Source: Ignavibacterium sp.
GTDB lineage: Bacteria > Bacteroidota > Ignavibacteria > Ignavibacteriales > Ignavibacteriaceae
Length of the DNA stretch: 64,000 bases
Assembly (NCBI GenBank): GCA_018335755.1
Contig: JAGXRK010000045.1
Coordinates: forward strand, 186,001 to 250,000
Direction of reading: 5' to 3'
Shown here: one piece after another, positions 47,913 through 56,618 of the stretch
Numbering within the stretch: position 1 is the first letter of the stretch
Layout: each line of letters starts with the position of its first letter
The notes under the pieces: generated by a model
Told to the model about the DNA's origin: nothing
Database searches by the model: none
The model's input: the letters and a program-made list of their open reading frames with translations, nothing else
Translations under genes and position numbers: made by a program

Positions 47913-48296
47913 ATGAAAAAGAAAGTAGTCCTGAGCGGCAGTCTTAAAGATATGGTAACCTACTGCACGGCTATTTACGAAATGACGGGTAAAGTAATTC
48001 CCGAAGTAATAGAGAATATTGTTAAGCAGAGCCCGATTTTTGAAAATAAAAACTTCTATACAAATGTGCTTGGCACAGTTCAGAAAACAACAGTAACAAG
48101 AAATTCAAAAGTTTTTATTAATAATAATGTTATATCCCTGCAAATACGATATGAAATTCTCCGGATGGTAGATATAGAATTGACAGAAAAAGATGAGCAA
48201 TGGATAAAGAACGATGTTGAAAGCCTTCTTAAGCACTTTGAGGTTTTGCTTGAATCATTTGAAGAAACACCTAAAGAGTCTGAAAAAGCCGATTAA
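47913..48296 (+). CDS. Small conserved-looking protein, unknown function
   Basis: I do not recognise this 127-residue soluble protein. It is lysine- and glutamate-rich and helical at the C-terminus (EQWIKNDVESLLKHFEVLLESF), with a beta-type centre (VFINNNVISLQIRYEILR). GGAGA stands 8 bases before the ATG at 47913; an in-frame TTG at 47886 is less likely. The next gene starts 10 bases after its stop, so they probably form an operon. Confidence 0.65.
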   Translation: MKKKVVLSGSLKDMVTYCTAIYEMTGKVIPEVIENIVKQSPIFENKNFYTNVLGTVQKTTVTRNSKVFINNNVISLQIRYEILRMVDIELTEKDEQWIKNDVESLLKHFEVLLESFEETPKESEKAD

Positions 48297-48305
48297 CGGT
48301 GTAAG

Positions 48306-48734
48306 ATGAGACTTGTTATATTATTTGCAATAATGATTTACAACTTCCCGATTGTTGCACCGCAAGTTCAGGAAGTTAAAACGCAAAATGGGTATTTCTG
48401 GCATTCACTTAGCAGTCCTGTTCCCTATACTAATCCCAGGCATGATTTTCTGAGCGGAATGCTGGAGAGTTATAGAATGATTAAGATTGCAGATAATAAA
48501 GACTATCTTAGAGATTGCAGAAAGGAATTGCAAAATCTTCAGGAAGATATGACGCTGAAGTCATTTAGTCTGGATGTTGTTGTGAAAGCAATTAATAATT
48601 TTTATTCGTTTCAAGAAAATTTGGAAATTTTAATTGTTGATGCTTATTGTTATTGCATAAAGGAAATTGCAGGTGCTAGTAATGAGGAACTCGGCAAATA
48701 CAAAAAGGGACTTATTAAAAGGTATAAAGACTAA
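48306..48734 (+). CDS. Exported small protein, unknown function
   Basis: This 142-residue protein has a signal-peptide-like N-terminus (MRLVILFAIMIYNFPIV), followed by a helical domain with five aromatic clusters and two close cysteines in DAYCYCIKEI. I do not recognise a family. The fragment FLSGMLESYRMIK may serve as a search handle. It follows the gene at 47913 closely and ends with its stop codon overlapping that of the leftward HTH gene. Confidence 0.6.
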   Translation: MRLVILFAIMIYNFPIVAPQVQEVKTQNGYFWHSLSSPVPYTNPRHDFLSGMLESYRMIKIADNKDYLRDCRKELQNLQEDMTLKSFSLDVVVKAINNFYSFQENLEILIVDAYCYCIKEIAGASNEELGKYKKGLIKRYKD

Positions 48735-48940
48735 AACTCCAGCCTTGTCTGATTTATCTTCTGATGTTTTTTACCTGATTTGTGTTCTTTAAGAAATTCC
48801 CCAAAATCTTCCTTAGAAATAATATGAATTTTCCCTACCTGGGTGGCTTTCAGATTGCCGGCTTTAATATGATATAAAACCGCAGATCGGCTTAGATTCA
48901 GAAGTTTTGCAACTTCAAGCACGCTAAAAAATTCTTTCAT
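48731..48940 (-). CDS. Excisionase-type helix-turn-helix protein
   Basis: This 69-residue DNA-binding protein is of the MerR-like HTH_17 / excisionase (TIGR01764) type: FFSVLEVAKLLNLSRSAVLYHIKAG is the recognition helix unit, followed by a wing LKATQVGKIHIISKEDF. Such proteins act as recombination directionality factors or as small repressors. No integrase is adjacent. Its 3' end overlaps the convergent gene by four bases. The spacer upstream (48941-49121) contains a long inverted repeat that might be its operator. Confidence 0.8.
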   Translation of the reverse strand: MKEFFSVLEVAKLLNLSRSAVLYHIKAGNLKATQVGKIHIISKEDFGEFLKEHKSGKKHQKINQTRLEF

Positions 48941-49050
48941 TGCTACGTACTTTCAAAGTAAATAAACTTTAACTGCTTGAAATTTAAGCAGTTATAACCT
49001 CAGTTTCAATTATTCAGAACCGATTTATTAAGAATCAGAATTCAAAAAAT

Positions 49051-49102
49051 ATTGGGGGAACACGCCAGAGCACTTAAAAACAGGCAATAACGTGTTCCCA
49101 AT
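49051..49102. repeat. Long inverted repeat between HTH gene and M16 gene
   Basis: ATTGGGGGAACACG (49051-49064) is complementary to CGTGTTCCCAAT (49091-49102) apart from two extra G. The loop is 26 bases. It could be the terminator-like end of the leftward M16 gene, which stops at 49122, although no long T-tract follows, or a binding site for the neighbouring HTH protein. Confidence 0.6.
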
Positions 49103-49121
49103 AGAAATAATTTATAACAGC

Positions 49122-51956
49122 CTACATTTGTTTGATAATATTTCCTTCGCGATCAAGCAATACAGGATCCCCAAAACCTAAGTTCTTTAAGGGCTCAAGC
49201 TGAGTTGATGCATCTCCAACAATAAGATAAATCATTTTATCCGGAATAATGTACTTTTGAGCAAACAATTTATGCTCATCAAGTGTCATTTTAATAATTT
49301 GCTCCTCTTCATTTTTAATATAGTCATAAGGAAGATTGTAGCTGGAAATAGTATTCAGCATTCCTCTTAATGCGCCTAGAGTTTCAAATCTTAGTGCATT
49401 TGATTTTACCAGTGCGTTCCTGGTAAACTCCAAATCTTCTTTACTCACACCCTCACGGTATTTATTAAATTCATTATAAAAGATCTGAACCGATTCGAAC
49501 GTTGCATTTGACTGCACACTTGTGGAACCGACAAAAACTCCCGGTAAATTAGCACCGGTAAAAGTTGTTCTGGCTCCGTAAGTAAAACCTTTTTCTTCGC
49601 GAAGAATTAGATTAACAATTCCGCTGAAACTTCCGCCAAGTTTGTAGTTCATTACAGTGGCTTTGTGAAAATCCGGATCACTGTATGCGAGCCCTATGTG
49701 CCCTATTCGCAACTCGGATTGTTTTGCATTTGGTATATCTATAAAATATACAGACGGTTTTTCCGGCATTGAAGGAATTTGAAATTCAGGTAAAGTTACA
49801 TTTTTATTATCCCAGGCATTAAGCGATGAAAATAATTTCACAGCTTCATCTCTTTTAATATTTCCAGTGATTGCTATGTTTGCAACAGACGCAGAAAAAT
49901 ATTTATCATAATAATTTTTCAGATCGTCAATTGTAATTTCTTCTACTGTTTCTGCTGTACCGACTGTTTCATATGCAAGAATATGATTCTTTCCGTAAAC
50001 CAGCTTGTTGAGTACTGACCATGCAATAGATGAAGGATTTGCTTTGCTTCTGTTTATTCCTTCAATTGTTTGTTTCTTTATTCGTTCAAATTCTGTTTCA
50101 TCCCAGCGGGGTTCAAATAATATTTCTTGAATAATATCGAGTGTCTCATACAATTTTGAAGACAAACAGTTTGCCTGTATTGTAATTGATTCATTTAATG
50201 TGAACATTTGTATTCTTGAGCCAAGCTTTTGAATTTCTTCCTGCAGTTCAAGAGGAGTTTTATTTTTTGTTCCTTCCATCATTAAACTGCTGACTAGGTT
50301 TGCAACTCCTACTTTATTCAAGTCATCAAGCTGCTTACCACCCTTTAATGTGATAGAAAATTCAACTAATGGTAATTCATTATGTTCAATTCCAAGAATT
50401 TTAATTCCGTTTTTAAGTTGTGCATCCCATATCTCCGGAAGTTTTAATAAAGGTTCCGGTCCGAATCCGGGCTGAACACTTCTATCAAATGAAGAAGGAA
50501 TTTTTTCAACATTAAAATCTACTTTAACAGATTTTAATTTGAGGTTTGCTGCTTCCTGCTCTTCAATTGTTTCTTCCTCAACAGGAAATCTCACGGAATT
50601 CTCCGCAACCAGTTCTAACTTTACTTTAGGCACAAAACTGGTTAGCACGTAATGTTTATTCTTAATATACTTTTCGTAAACATTCCAGATGTCATCTTTA
50701 GTAACGGCAATTCTGTTTTTCAAATCCTGTGTGATAAAATCCGGTGAGCCGGCAAATTCATTGTATTGTGCAAGCTGAAATGATTTTCCGAGCACACTTG
50801 AAATACCATTATAAAATGAGGTTTCGGTTCTTGCTTTTACACGATCAAGATCTTCATCAGTAAATCCTTCGTTCTCAAATCTTTCAAAGGCTTCGAAGAT
50901 TGCCTTTTCAACATCTGTAAGATTAGCTGTTGGAAAAGTTCTGATTCTTGTCTGGAATACCCCTGCAATTTCACCGCTGCTTTGATAGGCCATAACAGAA
51001 GGTGCAAGTTTTTTCTCTTCAACAATAACCTTATATAAAGGAGCTTTTTTGCTGAATGCAAATAACTCGCCCAACAAAGAAAGCGCATAAGAATCTTTGT
51101 TGTATTGCTCAACTGTTGGAAAAACCATATTCAACTCAGGCGATTGAGCAAAGTTATCTTCATGAAAAGTTCTTTTGGTTTCGGTCAGCTTAACAGGCAT
51201 TGGCGTTAGATCAGTAATCGATTCTGAAGAACTAATTTCACCAAAATATTTTTCCACCCATTGTTTTGCCTGTATTATATCAAAATCACCGGCAATAACA
51301 AGAGTTGCATTGTTCGGTCCGTACCATTTTGTATAAAAATCTCTTATGTCTTCGAGCGTTGCGTTCCTTAAATCATCTAATGAACCAATTACCTGCCAGT
51401 GGTAAGGATGATGTTTTGAGTAAAGTAATTTATCGATCACATACCTTGTGTGTCCGTAAGGCTGATTATCATAGCTCTGCCGTTTTTCATTCTGTACAAC
51501 TTCCTGCTGATTTATGAATGCCTCTTGAGTAACAGTACTGAGCAGATAACCCATTCTGTCGGCTTCCATCCATAAAACTATTTCAAGTGCGTTATTAGGT
51601 ACAACCTGAAAATAAATTGTTCCGTCTTTCCAGGTACCGCCATTTAATGTTCCACCGGCATTCTGAATTTTTTTGAAGAATTGGTCCTGACCAACATGCT
51701 GTGATTCCTGGAACATCATATGTTCGAATAAGTGTGCGAACCCGGTTCTGCCCGGAATCTCTCGATTAGAACCAACGTGGTATTGAATCGCAACTGCAGT
51801 GATTGGATCTGATCTGTCCAGATGTAAAATAACCTGAAGCCCGTTTTTTAATGTGTACTTTTCAAAATCTATCTTAAATTCTTTCTGATCAGAAGAGATT
51901 ATTGCAGAAGTAAAAAACAGGATAAACGAAATAATGAAAATTTGATTTAGTCGCAT
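49122..51956 (-). CDS. Secreted M16 family zinc peptidase (two-unit pitrilysin)
   Basis: This 944-residue exported insulinase-like peptidase has two M16 halves. Following a signal peptide (1-22), the first unit carries the inverted zinc motif HLFEH (75-79) and the later Glu of QNEKRQS near 152. The second half (from about 500) repeats the fold without zinc ligands, as in the PqqL/processing-peptidase pattern. It probably degrades peptides in the periplasm or outside. Monocistronic, leftward. The start at 51956 directly precedes the signal peptide. Confidence 0.9.
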   Translation of the reverse strand: MRLNQIFIISFILFFTSAIISSDQKEFKIDFEKYTLKNGLQVILHLDRSDPITAVAIQYHVGSNREIPGRTGFAHLFEHMMFQESQHVGQDQFFKKIQNAGGTLNGGTWKDGTIYFQVVPNNALEIVLWMEADRMGYLLSTVTQEAFINQQEVVQNEKRQSYDNQPYGHTRYVIDKLLYSKHHPYHWQVIGSLDDLRNATLEDIRDFYTKWYGPNNATLVIAGDFDIIQAKQWVEKYFGEISSSESITDLTPMPVKLTETKRTFHEDNFAQSPELNMVFPTVEQYNKDSYALSLLGELFAFSKKAPLYKVIVEEKKLAPSVMAYQSSGEIAGVFQTRIRTFPTANLTDVEKAIFEAFERFENEGFTDEDLDRVKARTETSFYNGISSVLGKSFQLAQYNEFAGSPDFITQDLKNRIAVTKDDIWNVYEKYIKNKHYVLTSFVPKVKLELVAENSVRFPVEEETIEEQEAANLKLKSVKVDFNVEKIPSSFDRSVQPGFGPEPLLKLPEIWDAQLKNGIKILGIEHNELPLVEFSITLKGGKQLDDLNKVGVANLVSSLMMEGTKNKTPLELQEEIQKLGSRIQMFTLNESITIQANCLSSKLYETLDIIQEILFEPRWDETEFERIKKQTIEGINRSKANPSSIAWSVLNKLVYGKNHILAYETVGTAETVEEITIDDLKNYYDKYFSASVANIAITGNIKRDEAVKLFSSLNAWDNKNVTLPEFQIPSMPEKPSVYFIDIPNAKQSELRIGHIGLAYSDPDFHKATVMNYKLGGSFSGIVNLILREEKGFTYGARTTFTGANLPGVFVGSTSVQSNATFESVQIFYNEFNKYREGVSKEDLEFTRNALVKSNALRFETLGALRGMLNTISSYNLPYDYIKNEEEQIIKMTLDEHKLFAQKYIIPDKMIYLIVGDASTQLEPLKNLGFGDPVLLDREGNIIKQM

Positions 51957-52116
51957 CTCCGCCTCGGAATATTAATCAAAAAAGTTATTTGTTATACGAA
52001 AATATGAATATTAGTAAATAAAAGAAGTGTAATATTATGACTGGTAAATAAAATTCATGAACGGAGAGCCGCCTATATCTCATTAATTGATCGGACGGAA
52101 TTGATTCGTAGATATT

Positions 52117-52364
52117 TTAGGCTTCAAAAACAGTTTGCTGAGAAGTTTTTCTTCTATGTACTCTGTCTTTTAAAATTGCAGATATAAATACTACTGAAAA
52201 TATAATTCCTGAAGCAAGAAAGACAAGTAAAGCAATTGTTTTTGTATCCAGACTACCCAGCATAAATTTTATTACCATTAAGGTTAAAAAAATGAAATGG
52301 CTTTGATAAAGAACGCAGAACTATTCATAATAGCTTTCAGAGTATCTTTGATTAATGACTGCAT
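52117..52364 (-). pseudogene. Small one-helix membrane protein gene split by a T7 run (-1 frame)
   Basis: Leftward, an ATG at 52364 with GGTG six bases before it opens MQSLIKDTLKAIMNSS and reads to TAA at 52284. The other frame carries on in a plausible protein: from about 52293 through MVIKFMLGSLDTKTIALLVF (ATG at 52278) to TAA at 52117. That part contains one transmembrane helix and a basic tail ending HRRKTSQQTVFEA. The switch falls at a run of seven T (A on the plus strand, 52286-52292). Either one 80-residue gene has suffered a -1 frameshift, or the distal 53-residue frame is an independent small protein. The flanks 51957-52116 and 52365-52551 hold nothing else I can see. Confidence 0.5.
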
Positions 52365-52551
52365 AATATCACCATAATATCGTTGACCAAAAATAATAAG
52401 CAATCAATAATTCAAAGTTAATAGTATGTTAAATCTATGTTAAGAGATTATTAACTAATGCACTGAACAGCTTAAACTAAAAGTTTTACTTTTTCATTTT
52501 TTGTGTAATTTAGAACGTAATTTTTCAAACCAGATTTTTAGAGAGGTTAAA

Positions 52552-52914
52552 ATGAAAAAGTTTTTAATATTTATTCTTCTGATTGCTGCCGGATACTTTA
52601 CTTATGAGTATCTGATTAAAGAAAAAGAAGTACTGGAAATAAAAGCGGATAAGCTGCTTTCAACAGCGCATTCAATGGATGCAGATGCTCCTGCATTATC
52701 TCCGACCAGAACCGGTGCTGTAGGAGGAACAGTTAAAAATATCAGCGATAAGGTTGTTACAAATATTGTTCTTAAGTATCAGATGGACGCAAAACCTGTT
52801 GAGGCCCGGATTGACAGACTTGAACCGGGTGAAACAAAAAACTTTTCTACGCAAAGTGTTAATCTAAGATATGCCGATCCCTCATTTTATCTTGAAGAGG
52901 TGACATACGACTGA
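52552..52914 (+). CDS. Small exported protein with FxLYD-like beta domain
   Basis: This 120-residue protein has one N-terminal hydrophobic segment (MKKFLIFILLIAAGYFTYEYL) acting as signal anchor. A beta-sandwich-like domain follows, with the pattern AVGGTVKNISDKVVTNIVLK and RIDRLEPGETKNFS, which resembles the FxLYD/DUF3426 type found in envelope proteins. The frame is open 17 codons upstream, but GAGAGG at good spacing marks the ATG at 52552. Function unknown. Confidence 0.7.
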   Translation: MKKFLIFILLIAAGYFTYEYLIKEKEVLEIKADKLLSTAHSMDADAPALSPTRTGAVGGTVKNISDKVVTNIVLKYQMDAKPVEARIDRLEPGETKNFSTQSVNLRYADPSFYLEEVTYD

Positions 52915-52927
52915 TTTAATAATAAAA

Positions 52928-53836
52928 TTACACTTTATTAAACTCGCAATTTTTACCGTGAGCATTCATTTCAATTTGAATAGTTGTATGCTCGATGCCG
53001 AATTTATCGTAAAGTTGTGAACAAACTTTTTTAAGAAATAAATCATCTTCGGGCACGGCTGGCATAACAAGATGCGCGGTTAAAGCTATTTCTGTTGTAC
53101 TCATAGCCCAGATATGCAGATCGTGTACTTCCTTCACTCCTTCAACCGTGTTTAAAAAATCTGCAACGTCATCGAAACTAATGCCCTGGGGTACAGCATC
53201 CATTGAAAGAAAGAAAGACTCTTTAAGCAATCCCCAGGTGCCAATAGTTATAACAACAACAATTATTAAACTGATTACCGGATCTATCCAGTACAAATAT
53301 GTAATAGAAATTACCAGTCCGGCAAGAACAACCCCTAATGAAACCGCTGCATCTGCAGCCATATGAAGGAAGGCACCTTTAATGTTAAGATCTTTTTTTC
53401 TTCCTGAAACAAACAGTAAAGCAGTGATTGTATTGATTACTACACCAATTCCTGCAACTATCATTATAATATTTCCGGCAACAGGTTCCGGTTCAATAAA
53501 TTTTCTTATTGCCTCAACAGTGATTGCCCCCACTGCAATTAATAAAATAACAGCATTGAACAATGCTGCAAGAATTGTTGATTTCCTCAATCCGTAAGTT
53601 CTGGTTTTGGTTGGTGTTGTTTTAGCAAGCCGACTGGCTATCCAGGCTAAGACCAGCCCTAGTACATCACTTAAATTATGCCCTGCATCAGCAATCAAAG
53701 CCATTGAGTTTATTGCCAATCCGTAACTGAACTCAATTATTACATAAATTATGTTAAGAGCTATACCAAAGGCAAAAGCTTTGTTATAGTTAGTGTGATG
53801 GACGTGATTATGTGAATTATTTGTACTGCTCATCAA
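52928..53836 (-). CDS. Cation diffusion facilitator (Zn/Co/Cd exporter, CzcD/ZitB-like)
   Basis: This 302-residue inner-membrane CDF antiporter exports divalent metals against protons. A short His-rich N-terminus (HNHVHH) precedes six membrane helices. The transport-site residues appear in LIADAGHNLSDVLG (helix 2: D50, H53, D57) and FLHMAADAAVSLG (helix 5). A cytosolic ferredoxin-like dimerisation domain (EVHDLHIWAMSTTEIALTAH) closes it. The H-and-D arrangement indicates Zn. Convergent with the small exported gene. No metal-responsive regulator is adjacent. Confidence 0.93.
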   Translation of the reverse strand: MMSSTNNSHNHVHHTNYNKAFAFGIALNIIYVIIEFSYGLAINSMALIADAGHNLSDVLGLVLAWIASRLAKTTPTKTRTYGLRKSTILAALFNAVILLIAVGAITVEAIRKFIEPEPVAGNIIMIVAGIGVVINTITALLFVSGRKKDLNIKGAFLHMAADAAVSLGVVLAGLVISITYLYWIDPVISLIIVVVITIGTWGLLKESFFLSMDAVPQGISFDDVADFLNTVEGVKEVHDLHIWAMSTTEIALTAHLVMPAVPEDDLFLKKVCSQLYDKFGIEHTTIQIEMNAHGKNCEFNKV

Positions 53837-54082
53837 AGTTCAAATTGATAAACAAAAGTAAAAATTCTTACTGAATTAATATGATAATATTTGCTGAATG
53901 CAAAATAACATTTGTAAGACTTAGTCCTACAAAAAATTATAAAACATGTAAAAATTTCTTCTCAACTAAGGAATTCAAGATTATAAGCTGCTTTAAATAA
54001 GTTAAATAAGCACTTTTTCGGTATTGTTTTTGCAAAGTAAACCGTGTGAATTCTAACAAGTTTAGCATAGTTTTTAAGACAA

Positions 54083-54766
54083 ATGATTATCTCAGAATAT
54101 AATTTTAAATCTGTTTTTAGAAATAACCTTTTTAAGGGAATGGATCAGTATAGTCTAAAAAAATACTATAATCCAAAAAACTTTTACATAGCTAAAGATG
54201 GTGAGATAATTTATACAAATGGTGAAGAATCAGCTTTTCTTTATCTTATCATCCAGGGTGAGATACGTATTAAAGTCTCGGGTAAAAAAGAACTTGTTAA
54301 CAGATATTTATATGATTTTTTTGGTGAGATGGAAATACTTCAGTCTAATAAAAGAAAATCCTGCGCTGTTGCTATGACAGAGACAATTTTATATAAAATT
54401 GATTTTGAATTACTGCACGAGTTATGTCTTGCTTTTATAAGAATAAACCGGAACCTTAAAAACCGGTATGAGATTGAAGATAATATTCACTCTGATTTAA
54501 AGATCAATGAGAGCACACTTGCTATCTCAACCGAAGAAGAATCACCCGAAAATGAATTACTAATTCCTGAAGAAATATTTAATGATGAACTATCGGCAGA
54601 ATTATCTGAGGATGAGCTGGATGCTATACTTAAAAAACAGAAGACACAGCAGGAATTTAAAAATGTTATGAAGAGAGTTGGTAAAATTGAAAACAACGAA
54701 GAACTGACAAAACAAATACTGGGTGATCTTTCAGATAGCGATGAAATATGTATCGCCGGTGATTAG
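54083..54766 (+). CDS. Cyclic-nucleotide-binding-like domain protein with acidic tail
   Basis: This 227-residue protein has an N-terminal beta-barrel of the CRP/cNMP fold (about 20-125). The phosphate-binding cassette survives as FFGEMEILQSNKRKSCAVAM. Instead of the usual DNA-binding HTH, a tail of about 90 acidic residues (SPENELLIPEEIFN, ELSEDELDAILKKQ) follows, which looks disordered and may bind a partner. It resembles cNMP-gated regulators without DNA-binding part. No neighbour indicates its target. Confidence 0.7.
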   Translation: MIISEYNFKSVFRNNLFKGMDQYSLKKYYNPKNFYIAKDGEIIYTNGEESAFLYLIIQGEIRIKVSGKKELVNRYLYDFFGEMEILQSNKRKSCAVAMTETILYKIDFELLHELCLAFIRINRNLKNRYEIEDNIHSDLKINESTLAISTEEESPENELLIPEEIFNDELSAELSEDELDAILKKQKTQQEFKNVMKRVGKIENNEELTKQILGDLSDSDEICIAGD

Positions 54767-54820
54767 CTGATACTCTTTCCGGGATTCTTAATAAACTCAG
54801 GTATAATTATTTATTCCTTT

Positions 54821-55201
54821 TCAAACTTTATTAGAGCCCCGAATTCCTATGGCATTTGGTTCTGCATAGCGAACAAAAGGATAAGTCATTAATATATCAT
54901 AACAGAATGATTTTTTGCCTATCTCAACTTTCAAATATGCCCACCTGTTAGGAACAAATATTTGCTTAACCGAAGTACCATTTATCTGATTGATTACAGC
55001 TTTTGCTGAATCGATAGATATCATAGAATTAAACTGTGCCAGCAGATAGTTTTTTGTCGGATCCCAATCTTCACCGGGAACAATTTGATCTCCAAACGCT
55101 GGCGGCGGTGTAGTTATACTATCTTGCGGTTCACTGCAGCAGTTCAATGACAGTAGCAGGATTAAGGCTAATAAACCAAATATTACTTTTGAATTATTCA
55201 T
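54821..55201 (-). CDS. Lipoprotein resembling a free subtilase prodomain (I9-like)
   Basis: This 126-residue protein has a signal peptide with lipobox (LNCC, Cys21/22). The body matches the fold pattern of subtilisin propeptides: NYLLAQFNSMISIDSAKAVI, KQIFVPNRWAYLKV, then a final strand VRYAEPNAI. That last AEPN-type strand is where prodomains meet the protease in subtilases. No protease domain follows. It may be a secreted inhibitor or chaperone of a subtilase encoded elsewhere. Confidence 0.6.
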   Translation of the reverse strand: MNNSKVIFGLLALILLLSLNCCSEPQDSITTPPPAFGDQIVPGEDWDPTKNYLLAQFNSMISIDSAKAVINQINGTSVKQIFVPNRWAYLKVEIGKKSFCYDILMTYPFVRYAEPNAIGIRGSNKV

Positions 55202-55706
55202 TTTAGTGCCTGAGAATTATTAGTTTATAATTGTCCGGCTTCCCCGGTAAATAAGAGAGCTAGGAAAATTGTATATGTACTAACTAACCGTAAATCATAA
55301 ATGAATTATATTCAAGAAATTTTTTAATGGCGTTCTGTTTATTTGGTGATAATTACAGAATACTCGTTTTTTAGAAACGGACGGAAATACAAAAGTTTAT
55401 AAATCAAGTAAATGATTGGCTTAAAATAAAAGTTATGAAACCATTTAGATTTCGCAACTTCTTAGTAGCAGGGGCCTATCTTCATTTCGTTTCGGTGGAT
55501 AAACAGAATGCTGAATTTACATATAGACTTTAATACTTTTATTATATCTTTTTATTATTAGTTCAAATTAAGAAGTGGTTTAATATTTATCCTATTATCA
55601 TCACAATTAACCAGAGATCAGAATTAGCTTGAACTATTTAACAGAAAACCTAAATTTGTTTAAGAAATTAATTTATTGAAACATTGACAATGGAAGGAAG
55701 GAAGAA
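55202..55706. other. AT-rich intergenic region, nothing identified
   Basis: There are 505 bases between divergent small genes. No open frame with a start and ribosome site, no tRNA and no strong hairpin is seen. It should hold promoters for both the leftward lipoprotein and the rightward 62-residue membrane protein. Confidence 0.4.
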
Positions 55707-55895
55707 ATGGGCAAGCAAAATATTATTTTCCTTATTTTATTTATAATTATTGCCTCCACACTTATCAATGTATTAGTATTAGGCAACAAAAAAATTACAG
55801 ACAGCCCGAAATCAAGAAAGTTTTTCAGGATAAGTTTAATAACCGGAATCGTAGTTTTTTTATTAACACTTATCATTTACTTAAGTCTAATTTAA
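55707..55895 (+). CDS. Small two-helix membrane protein, unknown
   Basis: This 62-residue protein has two hydrophobic helices (IIFLILFIIIASTLINVLVL near 6-25 and the end segment after ISLITGIVVF) joined by a basic loop NKKITDSPKSRKFFR. A very good ribosome site (GGAAGGAAGGAAG) stands just before the ATG, so translation is likely. I do not recognise a family. The leftward open frame on the opposite strand has no such signal and is a shadow. Confidence 0.65.
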   Translation: MGKQNIIFLILFIIIASTLINVLVLGNKKITDSPKSRKFFRISLITGIVVFLLTLIIYLSLI

Positions 55896-56618
55896 TTGCA
55901 CAGCGATAAAAAAAGCTACCTTAGGATAAATCAATTAAGCTCAAAAAAAAAGATTTTTTTATTCGTAAGGCACCGAATAAGTCGCAGTCAATTGAACATA
56001 TACGGTTTGTTATAATTAAAATAAATAATTCAGACGCAAATTCGGTTTTTTTCATTGAAGTGCTGACCTGACTTCTCCGCATTCAGCGAATTCAGCAGGT
56101 AAACAGTATCCCGACGAACTATCAATTGCCCAACCCATGATGTAGTTTCAATTAAACCCTTCCATTCTTACCATTATTATTTTAACTATGACCCAAAGTT
56201 TATGAAGTTGTTCAACTATTTTCAAAATATTTATTCCTGTTACAACCGTCAACAGTTTAACCCAGAACAGGGTCATTATTTAACTCTATAAGTGATGGAC
56301 AAACATCGTTGTATTTGTTAAGCCATCAACATCCATTTTTAAGTAACTGTATTAAGAGAAAAATATTTACGACAGAAAAAGTACTTATTTAGCATTAAAC
56401 TTCTGAAAAATAAACAGACAGTTTAGAACAGATAAAGGACGTAACTTAACACTATTTTACCACCTCGTTGATTAAGAAGTTTAATAATAATTAAATCAGC
56501 ACAAAACCAATAAATTGCTATAGCAGTACTTAATAGTTAGTTTTACAAAGATTATATTTAGACTAATAAAATTTGTACATTAAAAACAATTGTTCATTCC
56601 AGTATCTTGGTTTAACAA
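55896..56618. other. Long AT-rich leader upstream of the SLC12-ATPase gene
   Basis: There are 723 bases with no gene that I can support on either strand. It includes homopolymer A and T tracts (55944-55968) and no clear hairpin. It is unusually long for this gene-dense window and lies directly before the SLC12-ATPase operon, so it probably includes the promoter and perhaps a regulatory 5' leader. Confidence 0.45.

Noticed and set aside
55673..55876. 67-codon leftward frame opposite the two-helix protein
   Set aside because: No ribosome site; its hydrophobic runs mirror those of the real gene on the plus strand.
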